Shown one piece after another: positions 8,966-16,842 of a DNA stretch of 64,000 nt. The stretch is taken from the NCBI RefSeq assembly GCF_041200145.1, contig NZ_CP165734.1, positions 2,728,001 to 2,792,000 on the forward strand, in the 5' to 3' direction. Source of the DNA: Bradyrhizobium sp. LLZ17. Its GTDB lineage: Bacteria > Pseudomonadota > Alphaproteobacteria > Rhizobiales > Xanthobacteraceae. Under the pieces are notes generated by a model that was given only the letters and a program-made list of their open reading frames with translations, was not told the origin of the DNA and made no database searches. Position 1 is the stretch's first letter, and each line of letters opens with the position of its first letter. A program made the position numbers and the translations under genes.

Positions 8966-9592
8966 ATGAATTGCTTGCTGAACTGGACGATCGCGGGCGT
9001 GGTCATGCTGGGACTGGGGATTTGCGTTGCCCCAACGATAGCGGTCGCTCAAATCAGGAACGGGGCCAGCGCGCAGCCTGCCCTCCCTCCCGCGATTGCC
9101 GATAAGGTCGAAGTCTGCGCCGGCTGTCACGGGGCCGACGGCAAGCCCGTCGACAAAAGCATTCCCATCATCTGGGGACAACTTCAAGGCTACATCTACA
9201 TCCAGCTTCGCGATTTCAAGCGGGGCGACCGCAAGAACGAGACTATGCAGCCGATCGCGTCGTCGCTCGAGAAGGATGAGATGATGGCGATTGCCGAATT
9301 CTTTTCGCAGAAGCCGTGGCCCGATCTTGGCCAGCCGAGGGCTCCGAAGAACGTCGCGCAGAAGGCGGTCGAAGCCGAGCATTCGGTTGGCTGCACCGGC
9401 TGCCATTTGGAAGCGTTTCAAGGCGCCGGCACCGTGCCGCGGCTCGCCGGCCAGAGCCGCGAATATCTCGCCAAGACGACTGCGGACTTCCGCACTCGGG
9501 AGCGAGGCAATAATCCCGGAATGTCCGACCTGATGATCGCCACCCCGGAGGATGGACTCGCAGCACTCGCGGAGTATCTCGCCGGCTTATAG
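8966..9592 (+). CDS. Diheme c-type cytochrome, probable electron acceptor of the PQQ dehydrogenase
   Basis: 208 residues, signal peptide ending near A-V-A (residue 28). There are two heme sites: C-A-G-C-H (about residue 52) and C-T-G-C-H (about 143), each in a cytochrome c4-like half with later Met ligands. It belongs with the upstream dehydrogenase by position and direction. The ATG at 8966 has only a weak ribosome site. The gene converges on the ankyrin gene, with 16 bases between the stops. Confidence 0.8.
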   Translation: MNCLLNWTIAGVVMLGLGICVAPTIAVAQIRNGASAQPALPPAIADKVEVCAGCHGADGKPVDKSIPIIWGQLQGYIYIQLRDFKRGDRKNETMQPIASSLEKDEMMAIAEFFSQKPWPDLGQPRAPKNVAQKAVEAEHSVGCTGCHLEAFQGAGTVPRLAGQSREYLAKTTADFRTRERGNNPGMSDLMIATPEDGLAALAEYLAGL

Positions 9593-9608
9593 GCGCGTGC
9601 GCAGGGCC

Positions 9609-10532
9609 TCAATGTGTCGCCCTCAGGCGTTCGCGCAGCGAGGTCAACGTCGTGAGGTCGGCCGCACCTTTGCCGCCATTGTCCCGCAGCGAGGGATCCG
9701 CGCCTCGCGCGAGCAACAGGGCAGCGCTCCTCTCGCGACCTCCCTCGGCCGCGATCATCAGGGCCGTGCGGCCACGCGCATCCCGGTCATCGATATCAGC
9801 GCCGATGTCCAACAAATAAGTCAGGACATTTGCTACTTTTTCATCCGGGACCTTCTCGTCCGCACCGGCGGCCCACATCAGGACGGTAAGCTCATTGGCA
9901 TAGCGGGCATTGACGTCGATGTTGCGGGATAGCAACCGCTTCACAATATCGACATGACCGGCGGCGGCAGCATAAACGATTGGTGGTTTCCCGGTGTCAT
10001 CCGGCAGGCGCTCGTCGGCTCCCTGTGCGATCAGCGCCTCGACGATCGCGTCATTGCCGGCATAGGCAGCCGCCGCGACTGGAGATATCCCGCTGCGGCC
10101 CGTGAGCTTGACACTGGCGCCATGTTCGATGAGACGACGGACCACCGCAACATGGCCGCGCTCCGCCGCAAAATACAGAGCGGTCGCGCCGGCGAGATTG
10201 CGTGCATCGATCGGAGCCCCCCGCGAAAGCAACAGATCGATCATCTCCATGTGACCGAACCGCGCAGCATGACTTAAGGGCCTTGCGCCCCGCCGGTCAC
10301 GGGCGTCGACAGAGGCGCCCGAATCCAGCAACGCCGTCGCCAGCCCGGTGCAATTTGCGTCCGCTGCCGAAAACAACATTAGCGACACCTCAGTCGCGGA
10401 AATCTGCCTATAGTTAGCTTGAAGTCGGCGGCCCAACTCCACGCAGCGCTCGGATTCCGCAGAGAAAGCTGGTGACAAAACGCACAAGACGAGGGGTACG
10501 GCCCAGCAGAAAACTCCGAGACAACGGGACAA
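9609..10532 (-). CDS. Exported ankyrin-repeat protein
   Basis: About 307 residues if started at the TTG at 10532, which has GGGAGGT six bases upstream and begins a good signal peptide (L/M-S-R-C-L-G-V-F-C-W-A-V-P-L-V-L). A longer frame opens at 10652 but without a ribosome site. Six to seven ankyrin units follow (G-x-T-A-L-x-x-A-A-x-x-G-H, L-L-x-x-G-A-x-x-D-A-R) from residue about 60 to the end. Periplasmic ankyrin proteins usually bind other proteins; no partner can be named. It faces the dehydrogenase/cytochrome pair. Confidence 0.75.
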   Translation of the reverse strand: MSRCLGVFCWAVPLVLCVLSPAFSAESERCVELGRRLQANYRQISATEVSLMLFSAADANCTGLATALLDSGASVDARDRRGARPLSHAARFGHMEMIDLLLSRGAPIDARNLAGATALYFAAERGHVAVVRRLIEHGASVKLTGRSGISPVAAAAYAGNDAIVEALIAQGADERLPDDTGKPPIVYAAAAGHVDIVKRLLSRNIDVNARYANELTVLMWAAGADEKVPDEKVANVLTYLLDIGADIDDRDARGRTALMIAAEGGRERSAALLLARGADPSLRDNGGKGAADLTTLTSLRERLRATH

Positions 10533-10738
10533 TGCCTTACCTCCCACCGCTTTTCTCAAGAGTGGCACGCGCGCTGACCGAAGCCAAGCTGTGAGCCGCC
10601 TTGGATCAACGCGAAAAGCTGGCGAGCGCAAACTCGCTCTGCAATGCGGCAAACTTTTATTCGATCAGCTGGTCGGCTCCCGAAATTGGGGAGAAAGGCA
10701 TCACGCAGAAGGCCGGGGCGTTGCCGTTCTCGTCACCG

Positions 10739-11338
10739 CTATTTCGAGGCTGTCCATCGGCCGACCCATCCGTCGGTCCGCGTATAGGACCCACCACCGC
10801 TGCTGCCCGAGAGACGCCCGGTTGCGGTTAGCGTGACGCCGCCGCTGTTGGTCGATGCTTGGAAGGCTCCGGAAGGGCTGACGTTGCCTCCGCCGCCACC
10901 TGCAACGGTGACGCGCGTGCCCGACACAGTGAAAGCTCCACTGCCGCTTCCCTGGCAGTTCGTGCTGGTCCCTGTGAACGTCCATGTGCCATCGAAGCCG
11001 CCACCCCCGGCAGCACCTCCGGCCGAGCGGCGCGCGGCCTGCGGGGCCGGTGCCGCCCTGGATTTGGAAGGTTTCGCGGCCCGGTCCGGCTCGGCCGGCC
11101 TGCTGTCTCGCGCCCCGGACAGGGACTTCTCATCGTTGCCGATGCTGCCGCCGGCACTGCCGGACTGAGCGAGCGCGGACGACGGGCCGAGTTTGCAAAA
11201 CCACCCCCAAGCGCGTCGACGCAACCCTACGAGAAACCGACAGGCGCCAATTGGTGGGTTGCTATCGTCTAAAGCGCGGCCAGGGAGATCGTCTAGATCG
11301 AGGATGCGTGCAAGTCCGTTTGAACCGCATTGCGGCAA
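10739..11338 (-). CDS. Secreted Gly/Ser-rich hypothetical protein with damaged N-terminus
   Basis: The end of the frame is a well-formed low-complexity protein: an Ala/Gly linker with basic residues, then F-D-G-T-W-T-F-T-G-T-S-T-N-C, repeated Gly-rich beta strands (V-S-G-T-R-V-T-V, G-G-V-T-L-T-A-T-G) and a last W-V-G-R-W. A signal-peptidase-like site (S-A-L-A-QS) lies at residue 57, but the preceding residues are not hydrophobic enough, so the 5' end is probably altered. The start is uncertain. Between this gene and the ankyrin gene (10533-10738) I see no gene. Confidence 0.5.
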   Translation of the reverse strand: MPQCGSNGLARILDLDDLPGRALDDSNPPIGACRFLVGLRRRAWGWFCKLGPSSALAQSGSAGGSIGNDEKSLSGARDSRPAEPDRAAKPSKSRAAPAPQAARRSAGGAAGGGGFDGTWTFTGTSTNCQGSGSGAFTVSGTRVTVAGGGGGNVSPSGAFQASTNSGGVTLTATGRLSGSSGGGSYTRTDGWVGRWTASK

Positions 11339-11767
11339 TTTTGAACGCGCGACCTACCGCCGACTTCGTAGATCTGCAGCGGCAATTGCGTTTTTGAATT
11401 TCGCTTCGGTTTGCGCAGCATTGCGCAAATCAGATTCCATCTGAGAAGCAGAGCCATGTGCTGCTGCTCTACTTACAGGCGACAGCGGAAATCGGGCGCA
11501 TCTAAACCGCTCTTGGGCTTTGGGTCCAGGTACGGACTCTCCGCCCTGATGCATTCCTGTTCAATAGCGCTCCCGTTGCCCGTCATGAAGGGCTGACTCG
11601 TTGCTTCAAAAGCGTGGTCCCGTGACACGCCGGACCAAAACTGATGGCGCCTCATGAGGGAGCGTTCTGTGCCTCATGGCGATCAAAACGCAGACTGTTA
11701 GACTGGGCCCGCCGCCGTCTTCTTCTAGGTGCTCTCCGCTATCACGCTCGTCGCATCGGGAAAACTT
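11339..11767. other. No convincing gene
   Basis: A 430-base gap. Short frames exist on both strands but none has a ribosome site, a domain or a plausible composition. The right end leads into the stress promoter at 11768. Confidence 0.5.
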
Positions 11768-11792
11768 GGAACTTCTCGGCCCAGCGTAGGTT
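11768..11792 (+). promoter_or_regulatory. EcfG-type promoter (GGAAC-N16-GGTT)
   Basis: GGAAC at 11768-11772, 16 bases, GGTT at 11789-11792. The ATG of the PepSY-like gene is 26 bases downstream. The known EcfG consensus in rhizobia is GGAAC-N16/17-CGTT with GTT best conserved. Confidence 0.65.
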
Positions 11793-11818
11793 GTGCCGTG
11801 CAACTACTGGAGGACGAC

Positions 11819-12139
11819 ATGAATAAGAAACTTCTTCTTCTGCTAACGGCTGCCTCGCTTCTGGCGGGTCCGTCGTTTGCGCAAAATCCGCCGGCAACCG
11901 ATCGGCCCAACAACAATGCGGTCAACAGTTCCGATCAGAAAAACTCCAACAAGCCGGTTGCAGGCGCAAACAGTTTCACTGAGGGCCAGGCCAAATCGAA
12001 GATCGAGGACGCGGGCTACACCAACGTCACATCCTTGAAGAAGGACGACAAAGGCATTTGGCGCGGAAAGGCCAGTAAAGGCGGCGCCTCGACCGATGTC
12101 AGTCTGGATTTCCAGGGCAACGTGAATGCGGCGAAATAG
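11819..12139 (+). CDS. Small secreted PepSY-like protein
   Basis: 106 residues, signal peptide MNKKLLLLLTAASLLAGPSFA, ribosome site GGAGG 7 bases before the ATG at 11819. The mature part has an Asn-rich linker, then A-K-S-K-I-E-D-A-G-Y-T-N-V-T-S-L and G-x-W-x-G-K-A-x-x-x-G, the pattern of small PepSY/YpeB-like periplasmic domains. These are often general-stress genes in Bradyrhizobium. An EcfG-type promoter precedes it, and the next gene follows after 37 bases in the same direction, so both are probably induced together. Confidence 0.7.
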   Translation: MNKKLLLLLTAASLLAGPSFAQNPPATDRPNNNAVNSSDQKNSNKPVAGANSFTEGQAKSKIEDAGYTNVTSLKKDDKGIWRGKASKGGASTDVSLDFQGNVNAAK

Positions 12140-12176
12140 GTTGGCGCGCAGCAGCGAAAATTGAGAGGGATTCAAG

Positions 12177-12797
12177 ATGACCGTTACGATTTCACGTCTC
12201 TACGATAACTACTCCGATGCGCAGCGCGCCGTGACGAACCTGGAAGCTGCGGGCGTGCCGCATTCGGATTTGAGCATCGTCGCGAACAATTCCGAAAACT
12301 GGTACAGCACCGACAAGAAGGTCGATCGCGATCGCGACGGGGTTGACGATCGGGCGGAAGGTGCGGCTACGGGAGCGGGCGTCGGCGCAGGTCTCGGTGG
12401 CGCTGCCGGCTTGCTCGCGGGCCTTGGTTTGTTGGCTATCCCCGGGCTGGGGCCCGTCGTGGCGGCCGGGTGGCTCGCGTCGACCGCGCTCGGTGCCGTT
12501 GCCGGCGGAGCTACGGGCGGCGTGGTCGGGGCGATGACGCAGGCCGGCGTATCCGATGAGGAAGCACCACTCTACGCCGAAGGTGTGAGGCGCGGCGGCA
12601 CGCTGGTTTCAGCTCGTGTGCCTGATGCTGACCGCGCGCGATACGAAGCGATTCTGAATCAGTCCGCCGTTAATCTGCGCGACCGGAGCGCAGCCTGGCA
12701 GAAGGCAGGCTGGAAGAGTTACGATCCGTCCGCCCAGCCTTATGGTGCGGAGGAGGTCCGGAGAGAGCGGCAACTCTACGGTTCCGGAAAGAGATGA
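12177..12797 (+). CDS. YflT/GSP17M-like general stress protein with glycine-zipper segment
   Basis: 206 residues. The N-terminus (T-I-S-R-L-Y-D-N-Y-S-D-A-Q-R-A-V, then L-E-A-A-G-V, D-L-S-I-V) fits the YflT heat-induced stress domain. The centre (about 60-125) is a long Gly/Ala zipper, G-A-G-V-G-A-G-L-G-G-A-A and later repeats, likely membrane-inserting. The end is charged (D-E-E-A-P-L-Y-A-E-G-V-R-R-G-G). It is the second gene after the EcfG-type promoter at 11768, and a terminator follows the stop at once. Molecular function unknown. Confidence 0.75.
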   Translation: MTVTISRLYDNYSDAQRAVTNLEAAGVPHSDLSIVANNSENWYSTDKKVDRDRDGVDDRAEGAATGAGVGAGLGGAAGLLAGLGLLAIPGLGPVVAAGWLASTALGAVAGGATGGVVGAMTQAGVSDEEAPLYAEGVRRGGTLVSARVPDADRARYEAILNQSAVNLRDRSAAWQKAGWKSYDPSAQPYGAEEVRRERQLYGSGKR

Positions 12798-12804
12798 ATT
12801 AGGC

Positions 12805-12836
12805 GGCGGCCCGCCCTAGGCGGGTCGCCCCCTTTT
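12805..12836 (+). terminator. Rho-independent terminator
   Basis: An 11-bp GC-rich stem (12805-12815 with 12819-12829, one G-T pair) has a 3-base loop and is followed by CCCTTTT. It lies 7 bases after the YflT-like gene and closes the stress operon. Confidence 0.75.
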
Positions 12837-12900
12837 GCATTCGTAGAACGCCGTTCGACATCGTGTGCTTACCCGGCTTCGTTTGCAGCAGTTGGCAAGG

Positions 12901-12925
12901 GGAACTCATTTGCACGGAGGGCGTT
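12901..12925 (+). promoter_or_regulatory. EcfG promoter (exact GGAAC-N16-CGTT)
   Basis: GGAAC at 12901-12905, 16 bases, CGTT at 12922-12925. The FIST gene starts 43 bases downstream, behind a G-rich ribosome site. Confidence 0.75.
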
Positions 12926-12968
12926 TACGACAGCTAATTGCCTAGCTCTTGGGCTTAAGGGGGGGAAC

Positions 12969-14129
12969 ATGAAGGCATCGGTAGTCTCAACGGAGGCGCG
13001 GGATAGCGCGACCGCGGGCAAGTACTTGGCCGCCGAAATACGAAAGTCCCTAAGCAACAAATCGCCTGGTGCCTTGGTAGTATTTGCAGCTCCTGAGCAC
13101 GACCACCAAGCAATGCTTTCCGCGATACGAAAGCAGCTACCCGACACCATCCTTGTCGGAGCTTCATCTGCCGGCGAATTCACGAATGTGACCAGTGGAC
13201 AAGGATTAGCGTGTGCACTGGGGTTGGTGGGCGACGATGTGATGTTCTCGTATAGTGTTGGACGCAACCTCGCGATGGATGCCACTGCGGCAGCCCAAGA
13301 AATAGTTTCGAGGTTTACATCCACACCGCCTGGTGGGTTTCCCTTTCGGGCTGCTCTGGTTCTGGCTGATGCTCTTGCTGGGCATGCTGATATTTTGGTA
13401 GATCAATTGACGTTAGCTACAGCCGGTCAATATCAATTTTTTGGTGGAGGCGCGGGGGACAACGCTCAATTTCAAAAGACAACCGTTTTTTGTGGAGAAG
13501 AAGTCTTGTCCGACGCTGCGGTGGCGTTGGAAATCCTTTCCGCAAAGCCACTGGGCGTAGGTGTTAGTCACGGCTGGAGACCAGCCTCGCGCGCCTATCG
13601 CGTCACGGCGAGCGATGGCATGAAAGTAATCAGCCTTGATGGCTTTCCAGCGATCGAAGCGTTCGAAGAACACGCGGAAGAGACTCATCAGAACCTGGAT
13701 CGGAAAGAACCGTTACCATTCTTCCTGCACAATATTATTGGGGTTGATAGCGGGGCTGAACATCGCTTGCGGGTCCCTCTGGCTGTCGACGAAGAAGGCG
13801 CAGTGATGTGCGCCGCTGAGGTCCCCGTTGGATCAGTCGTAAGAATTATGAGGACTAGCACGGCATCCGCAGTTTCTGCCGCCAAACAGGCTGCAAGTGC
13901 GGCTTTGGATGCATTAGGCGGTCCTCCAGCGGCGGCTCTTTTCTTTGATTGCGTTGCTACTCGCCTGCGGATGGGAGACGAGTTCGGGTTGGAACTCTCC
14001 AGCCTGCAGGAGCGATTTTCCGAAATTCCGTTAACGGGGTGCAACACCCACGGTCAAATCGCCCGGGCGGAAGGGCAGTTCAGTGGCTTTCACAACTGCA
14101 CTGCGGTAGTTTGCGTATTTCCCGAGTAG
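12969..14129 (+). CDS. FIST-domain sensory protein
   Basis: 386 residues with FIST-N (about 30-230: L-V-V-F-A-A-P-E-H, S-S-A-G-E-F, F-F-G-G-G-A-G-D-N-A) and FIST-C (about 240-385: L-P-F-F-L-H-N-I-I-G, then the C-N-T-H-G-Q-I-A end with F-H-N-C-T-A). FIST is a predicted small-ligand sensor (amino-acid-like ligands have been suggested) usually paired with signalling proteins. No signal peptide, so cytoplasmic. The kinase gene follows after four bases, so it probably receives the signal. Transcription is expected from the EcfG box at 12901. Confidence 0.8.
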   Translation: MKASVVSTEARDSATAGKYLAAEIRKSLSNKSPGALVVFAAPEHDHQAMLSAIRKQLPDTILVGASSAGEFTNVTSGQGLACALGLVGDDVMFSYSVGRNLAMDATAAAQEIVSRFTSTPPGGFPFRAALVLADALAGHADILVDQLTLATAGQYQFFGGGAGDNAQFQKTTVFCGEEVLSDAAVALEILSAKPLGVGVSHGWRPASRAYRVTASDGMKVISLDGFPAIEAFEEHAEETHQNLDRKEPLPFFLHNIIGVDSGAEHRLRVPLAVDEEGAVMCAAEVPVGSVVRIMRTSTASAVSAAKQAASAALDALGGPPAAALFFDCVATRLRMGDEFGLELSSLQERFSEIPLTGCNTHGQIARAEGQFSGFHNCTAVVCVFPE

Positions 14130-14133
14130 TCAC

Positions 14134-15876
14134 TTGAAAGAAGCCGAGGCTCACCTTTTAAATGGATTTGCAAACGCCAGCGCAAGGCAAGAAGCTTCGG
14201 CGCAACTGGCCAAGAAAATGGGAGGCGATGCCTTCCTCATTTTCTTGAAAGATGAAGAAACGGGCAGTTTTACGCCAGCTCAGGGATTTAACCAGCGCCT
14301 GCCTGGCGGCCCGTCTTGGCGAACGTTTTTAAAGCAAGCGTCAAACTGCCGTGAATTCTCCGGAGAGGTCGCGTTTCCTGACGCTAACACGCTCGTTCCC
14401 GCGGTCGCTCGTTCGGCCACTGCGGCAATCTTGGTATTCGTCGGCAAGAACTTGTGTATCCGTTGGAATGAAGTCGAATCAGGCCTGCCGCTTTTAATTG
14501 AGCTACTAAAATCTGAAGCGCGGGTTCATGTAGCTGTGTCGCGTGAACGTTCTGCCACCGACGCGGCGTCTCATGCGAGGCATCTTGCGAGAGCACTCGA
14601 TGGCGCGCGTAAAGACGTATCCGCTACCTCCTTAATACTTCAGAATCTCAATGCGACGCTGGAACAGCGTGTTGCGGAAGAAATCGCGCGCCGGAACGAG
14701 GCCGAAGCAGCGTTGCGCCAAGCGCAAAAGCTTGAGGCCATCGGTCAACTTACCGGCGGTGTTGCACATGACTTTAACAACCTGCTTACGGTAATCATGG
14801 GCGGTCTTGATACGATCGGACGGCAGATCGCAAGCATGTCCGATGCGCCGCAGTTTGGACGCATCATGCGGGCGCAGGCGATGGCGCATCATGCATCTCA
14901 GCGAGCGGCGACACTTACCGCCCGCTTGCTGGCCTTTTCACGTCGCCAACCGCTCGACCCAAAGTCCATTGATGTAGATCGTTTGCTCGGGGGAATGGCC
15001 GAACTGCTCAAGAGCACTTTAGGAGAACAAATCAGACTTGAAATAGTAGGCAACGCCGGTTTGTGGAGCGCCTTTGCTGACGCATCCGAGCTGGAACATG
15101 GAATCCTCAATCTGGCGGTTAACGCGCGAGATGCGATGCCCGGCGGAGGACGACTTACAATCGAAACCGGCAACACCTGGCTAGACGACGAGTATGTTGC
15201 CGCACTGCCGGAACCCGTGCCTCCGGGCCAATACGTTTTGGTCGCTGTCAGCGACACCGGAACCGGGATGGACAAGGCAACCATCGATCGCGTATTCGAG
15301 CCGTTTTTCACGACTAAGGAGGTCGGCAAAGGGACTGGGCTGGGGCTGAGTCAAGTTTACGGCTTCGTCCGACAAACGGGTGGCCACATCAGGATTTATA
15401 GTGAACTGGGGCATGGCACGACGGTCAAACTCTATCTTCCTCGATGCAACACTGAACCCGACAAGCAGGAGGATCGCAGCATTCCGACCGCAACAATGTT
15501 GCGGGGTAACGAGGCCATTCTCGTTGTGGAAGATCATGACGATTTGCGCGCGTATTCGTCCGGAGTGCTCCGCGACCTCGGATATCAAGTTTTCGAGGCG
15601 GCCGATGCGGCCTCGGCCATAAGCTTTCTTGAATCGTCTCGAACGATCGATCTTCTCTTCACCGATGTTGTATTGCCGGACGGCCTACATGGGAGAAATA
15701 TCGCCGATCATGCTAGGCGCCTGCATCCGGCGATGAAGGTGCTATTCACAACGGGCTACACACGCAACGCGATAGTCCACAACGGTCGGCTTGATCCGGG
15801 GGTGAACCTGCTGAGCAAGCCATTTACCTTTCGCGGATTGGCCGAGAAAGTACGAAAAATTCTCGATGAGGCATGA
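14134..15876 (+). CDS. Hybrid histidine kinase with receiver, partner of the FIST protein
   Basis: 580 residues. Residues 1-150 form an unassigned sensor region (L-A-K-K-M-G-G-D-A-F-L-I-F suggests a FIST/GAF-associated module); a coiled coil covers about 155-200. HisKA has G-G-V-A-H212-D-F-N-N-L-L, then a HATPase_c domain with N-A-R-D-A-M-P, D-T-G-T-G-M, G-K-G-T-G-L-G-L-S. The C-terminal receiver (about 465-578) has E-D-H-D-D and T-D-V-V-L-P-D. TTG start at 14134, four bases after the FIST stop, without a strong ribosome site, so translation is probably coupled. Confidence 0.85.
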   Translation: MKEAEAHLLNGFANASARQEASAQLAKKMGGDAFLIFLKDEETGSFTPAQGFNQRLPGGPSWRTFLKQASNCREFSGEVAFPDANTLVPAVARSATAAILVFVGKNLCIRWNEVESGLPLLIELLKSEARVHVAVSRERSATDAASHARHLARALDGARKDVSATSLILQNLNATLEQRVAEEIARRNEAEAALRQAQKLEAIGQLTGGVAHDFNNLLTVIMGGLDTIGRQIASMSDAPQFGRIMRAQAMAHHASQRAATLTARLLAFSRRQPLDPKSIDVDRLLGGMAELLKSTLGEQIRLEIVGNAGLWSAFADASELEHGILNLAVNARDAMPGGGRLTIETGNTWLDDEYVAALPEPVPPGQYVLVAVSDTGTGMDKATIDRVFEPFFTTKEVGKGTGLGLSQVYGFVRQTGGHIRIYSELGHGTTVKLYLPRCNTEPDKQEDRSIPTATMLRGNEAILVVEDHDDLRAYSSGVLRDLGYQVFEAADAASAISFLESSRTIDLLFTDVVLPDGLHGRNIADHARRLHPAMKVLFTTGYTRNAIVHNGRLDPGVNLLSKPFTFRGLAEKVRKILDEA

Positions 15877-16583
15877 TGCGGAGCAAGTTGGGCCCAATTC
15901 GCCGCCGTGTCTTCGTGCCGGCGCAAGATTCATCGAAGCCTTTCGCATTGAAGGAGTGCCGAATCGGCTGCGGGATGTCCTGGACAATCTCCATGAAGAG
16001 AGGGAGGGACTCCGAAGTCTGACAGAAAGAGCTGATCAAGAGAGGGACATCGGCGCTCATGCAAGGAGGCAAATGCAGCGGTTTCCGTGACATCAGTTGT
16101 CCACCCCCTCAACAAAGTGCACGAACGCGCACGATCCTACCGGGCATCACTGAAGTTAATTGATTTTTCCGTTAACGTACTGCGCTCATAACGGTCTAGT
16201 TCTTAGTTCTAGTCCAGGCAGGCCCACCACAACAATTCAGATACCTTTCGGACTGAGAGCCGCCTTACTGCTATTGTTTTGCACAGAAACTCCCGGACGA
16301 AAGTGAACGATCCTCGTCGAATGCGAGCGAATTAGCGCAAAACACAATCTGACAGTCGGACGTATATGGCGGCTTGCTCATACGTCTCTCTAACAACATA
16401 ACTCGTCCGGTACGAGGTCCGCTTCGCTCGACCATCGCAGGTTCGCAGCCGACGTCAGTAGGTTCGAAAATGGGCAACTGCCGGTCATCAACCTGCAGCG
16501 GCAACGGTGCAGGAGGCGACTTCGACCAAGTTTCACCGAATGATCATTCAGAGATCCCGTAGCGCTCTCGTTAGCGTCCGTCC
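15877..16583. other. Gene-poor interval
   Basis: About 700 bases lower in GC than their surroundings. A 74-residue frame on + (15866-16090) overlaps the kinase stop and has no supporting features. The only structured element I see is the tRNA-like segment at 16180-16229. Confidence 0.5.
16180..16229 (+). other. Degenerate tRNA 3'-half-like segment, possible att-site relic
   Basis: The segment contains an anticodon-loop-like CTCATAA (CAU), a T-loop-like GTTCTAGTC and an acceptor-like CAGGCCCA ending in CCA at 16227-16229, in tRNA order and about tRNA spacing, resembling the 3' half of tRNA-Ile(CAU). The T stem has a mismatch and no good 5' half is present. Such 3' halves are typical leftovers of integration into a tRNA gene. 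Confidence 0.3.
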
Positions 16584-16842
16584 TCAACCGCCTCCCTTCC
16601 TGGGCACCAACCCAGTGCCTCCGGCACGCTCAATACTTGCCACCGCGCTCACAGCCTCTCGCAGATCTTCCGGCGTGTACGGCTTGCCCAGCAGCACGGC
16701 GTCGAGCTTTCCGAAATCATGAGCCGCGGCATGATCGCCCGTCGCGAATATGATCTTCAAAGCCGGAAGCCGAGCCCTCGCCTCTTCGGGCGAGCGTGAC
16801 GCCAGAAACCTTAGGCAGCCCGACATCAGTGAGCAGGACATC
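16584..16842 (-). pseudogene. Response-regulator receiver 3' remnant
   Basis: Reads D-V-L-L-T-D-V-G-L-P-K-V-S-G (phosphoacceptor strand), a frameshift, then A-R-L-P-A-L-K-I-I-F-A-T-G, L-L-G-K-P-Y (conserved Lys) and L-R-E-A-V. This is the last two thirds of a receiver such as those ending hybrid kinases. It is joined directly to the truncated treZ at about 16842. Confidence 0.6.

Noticed and set aside
15866..16090. 74-residue frame overlapping the kinase stop
   Set aside because: No homologous feel, no ribosome site and lower-GC intergenic composition.
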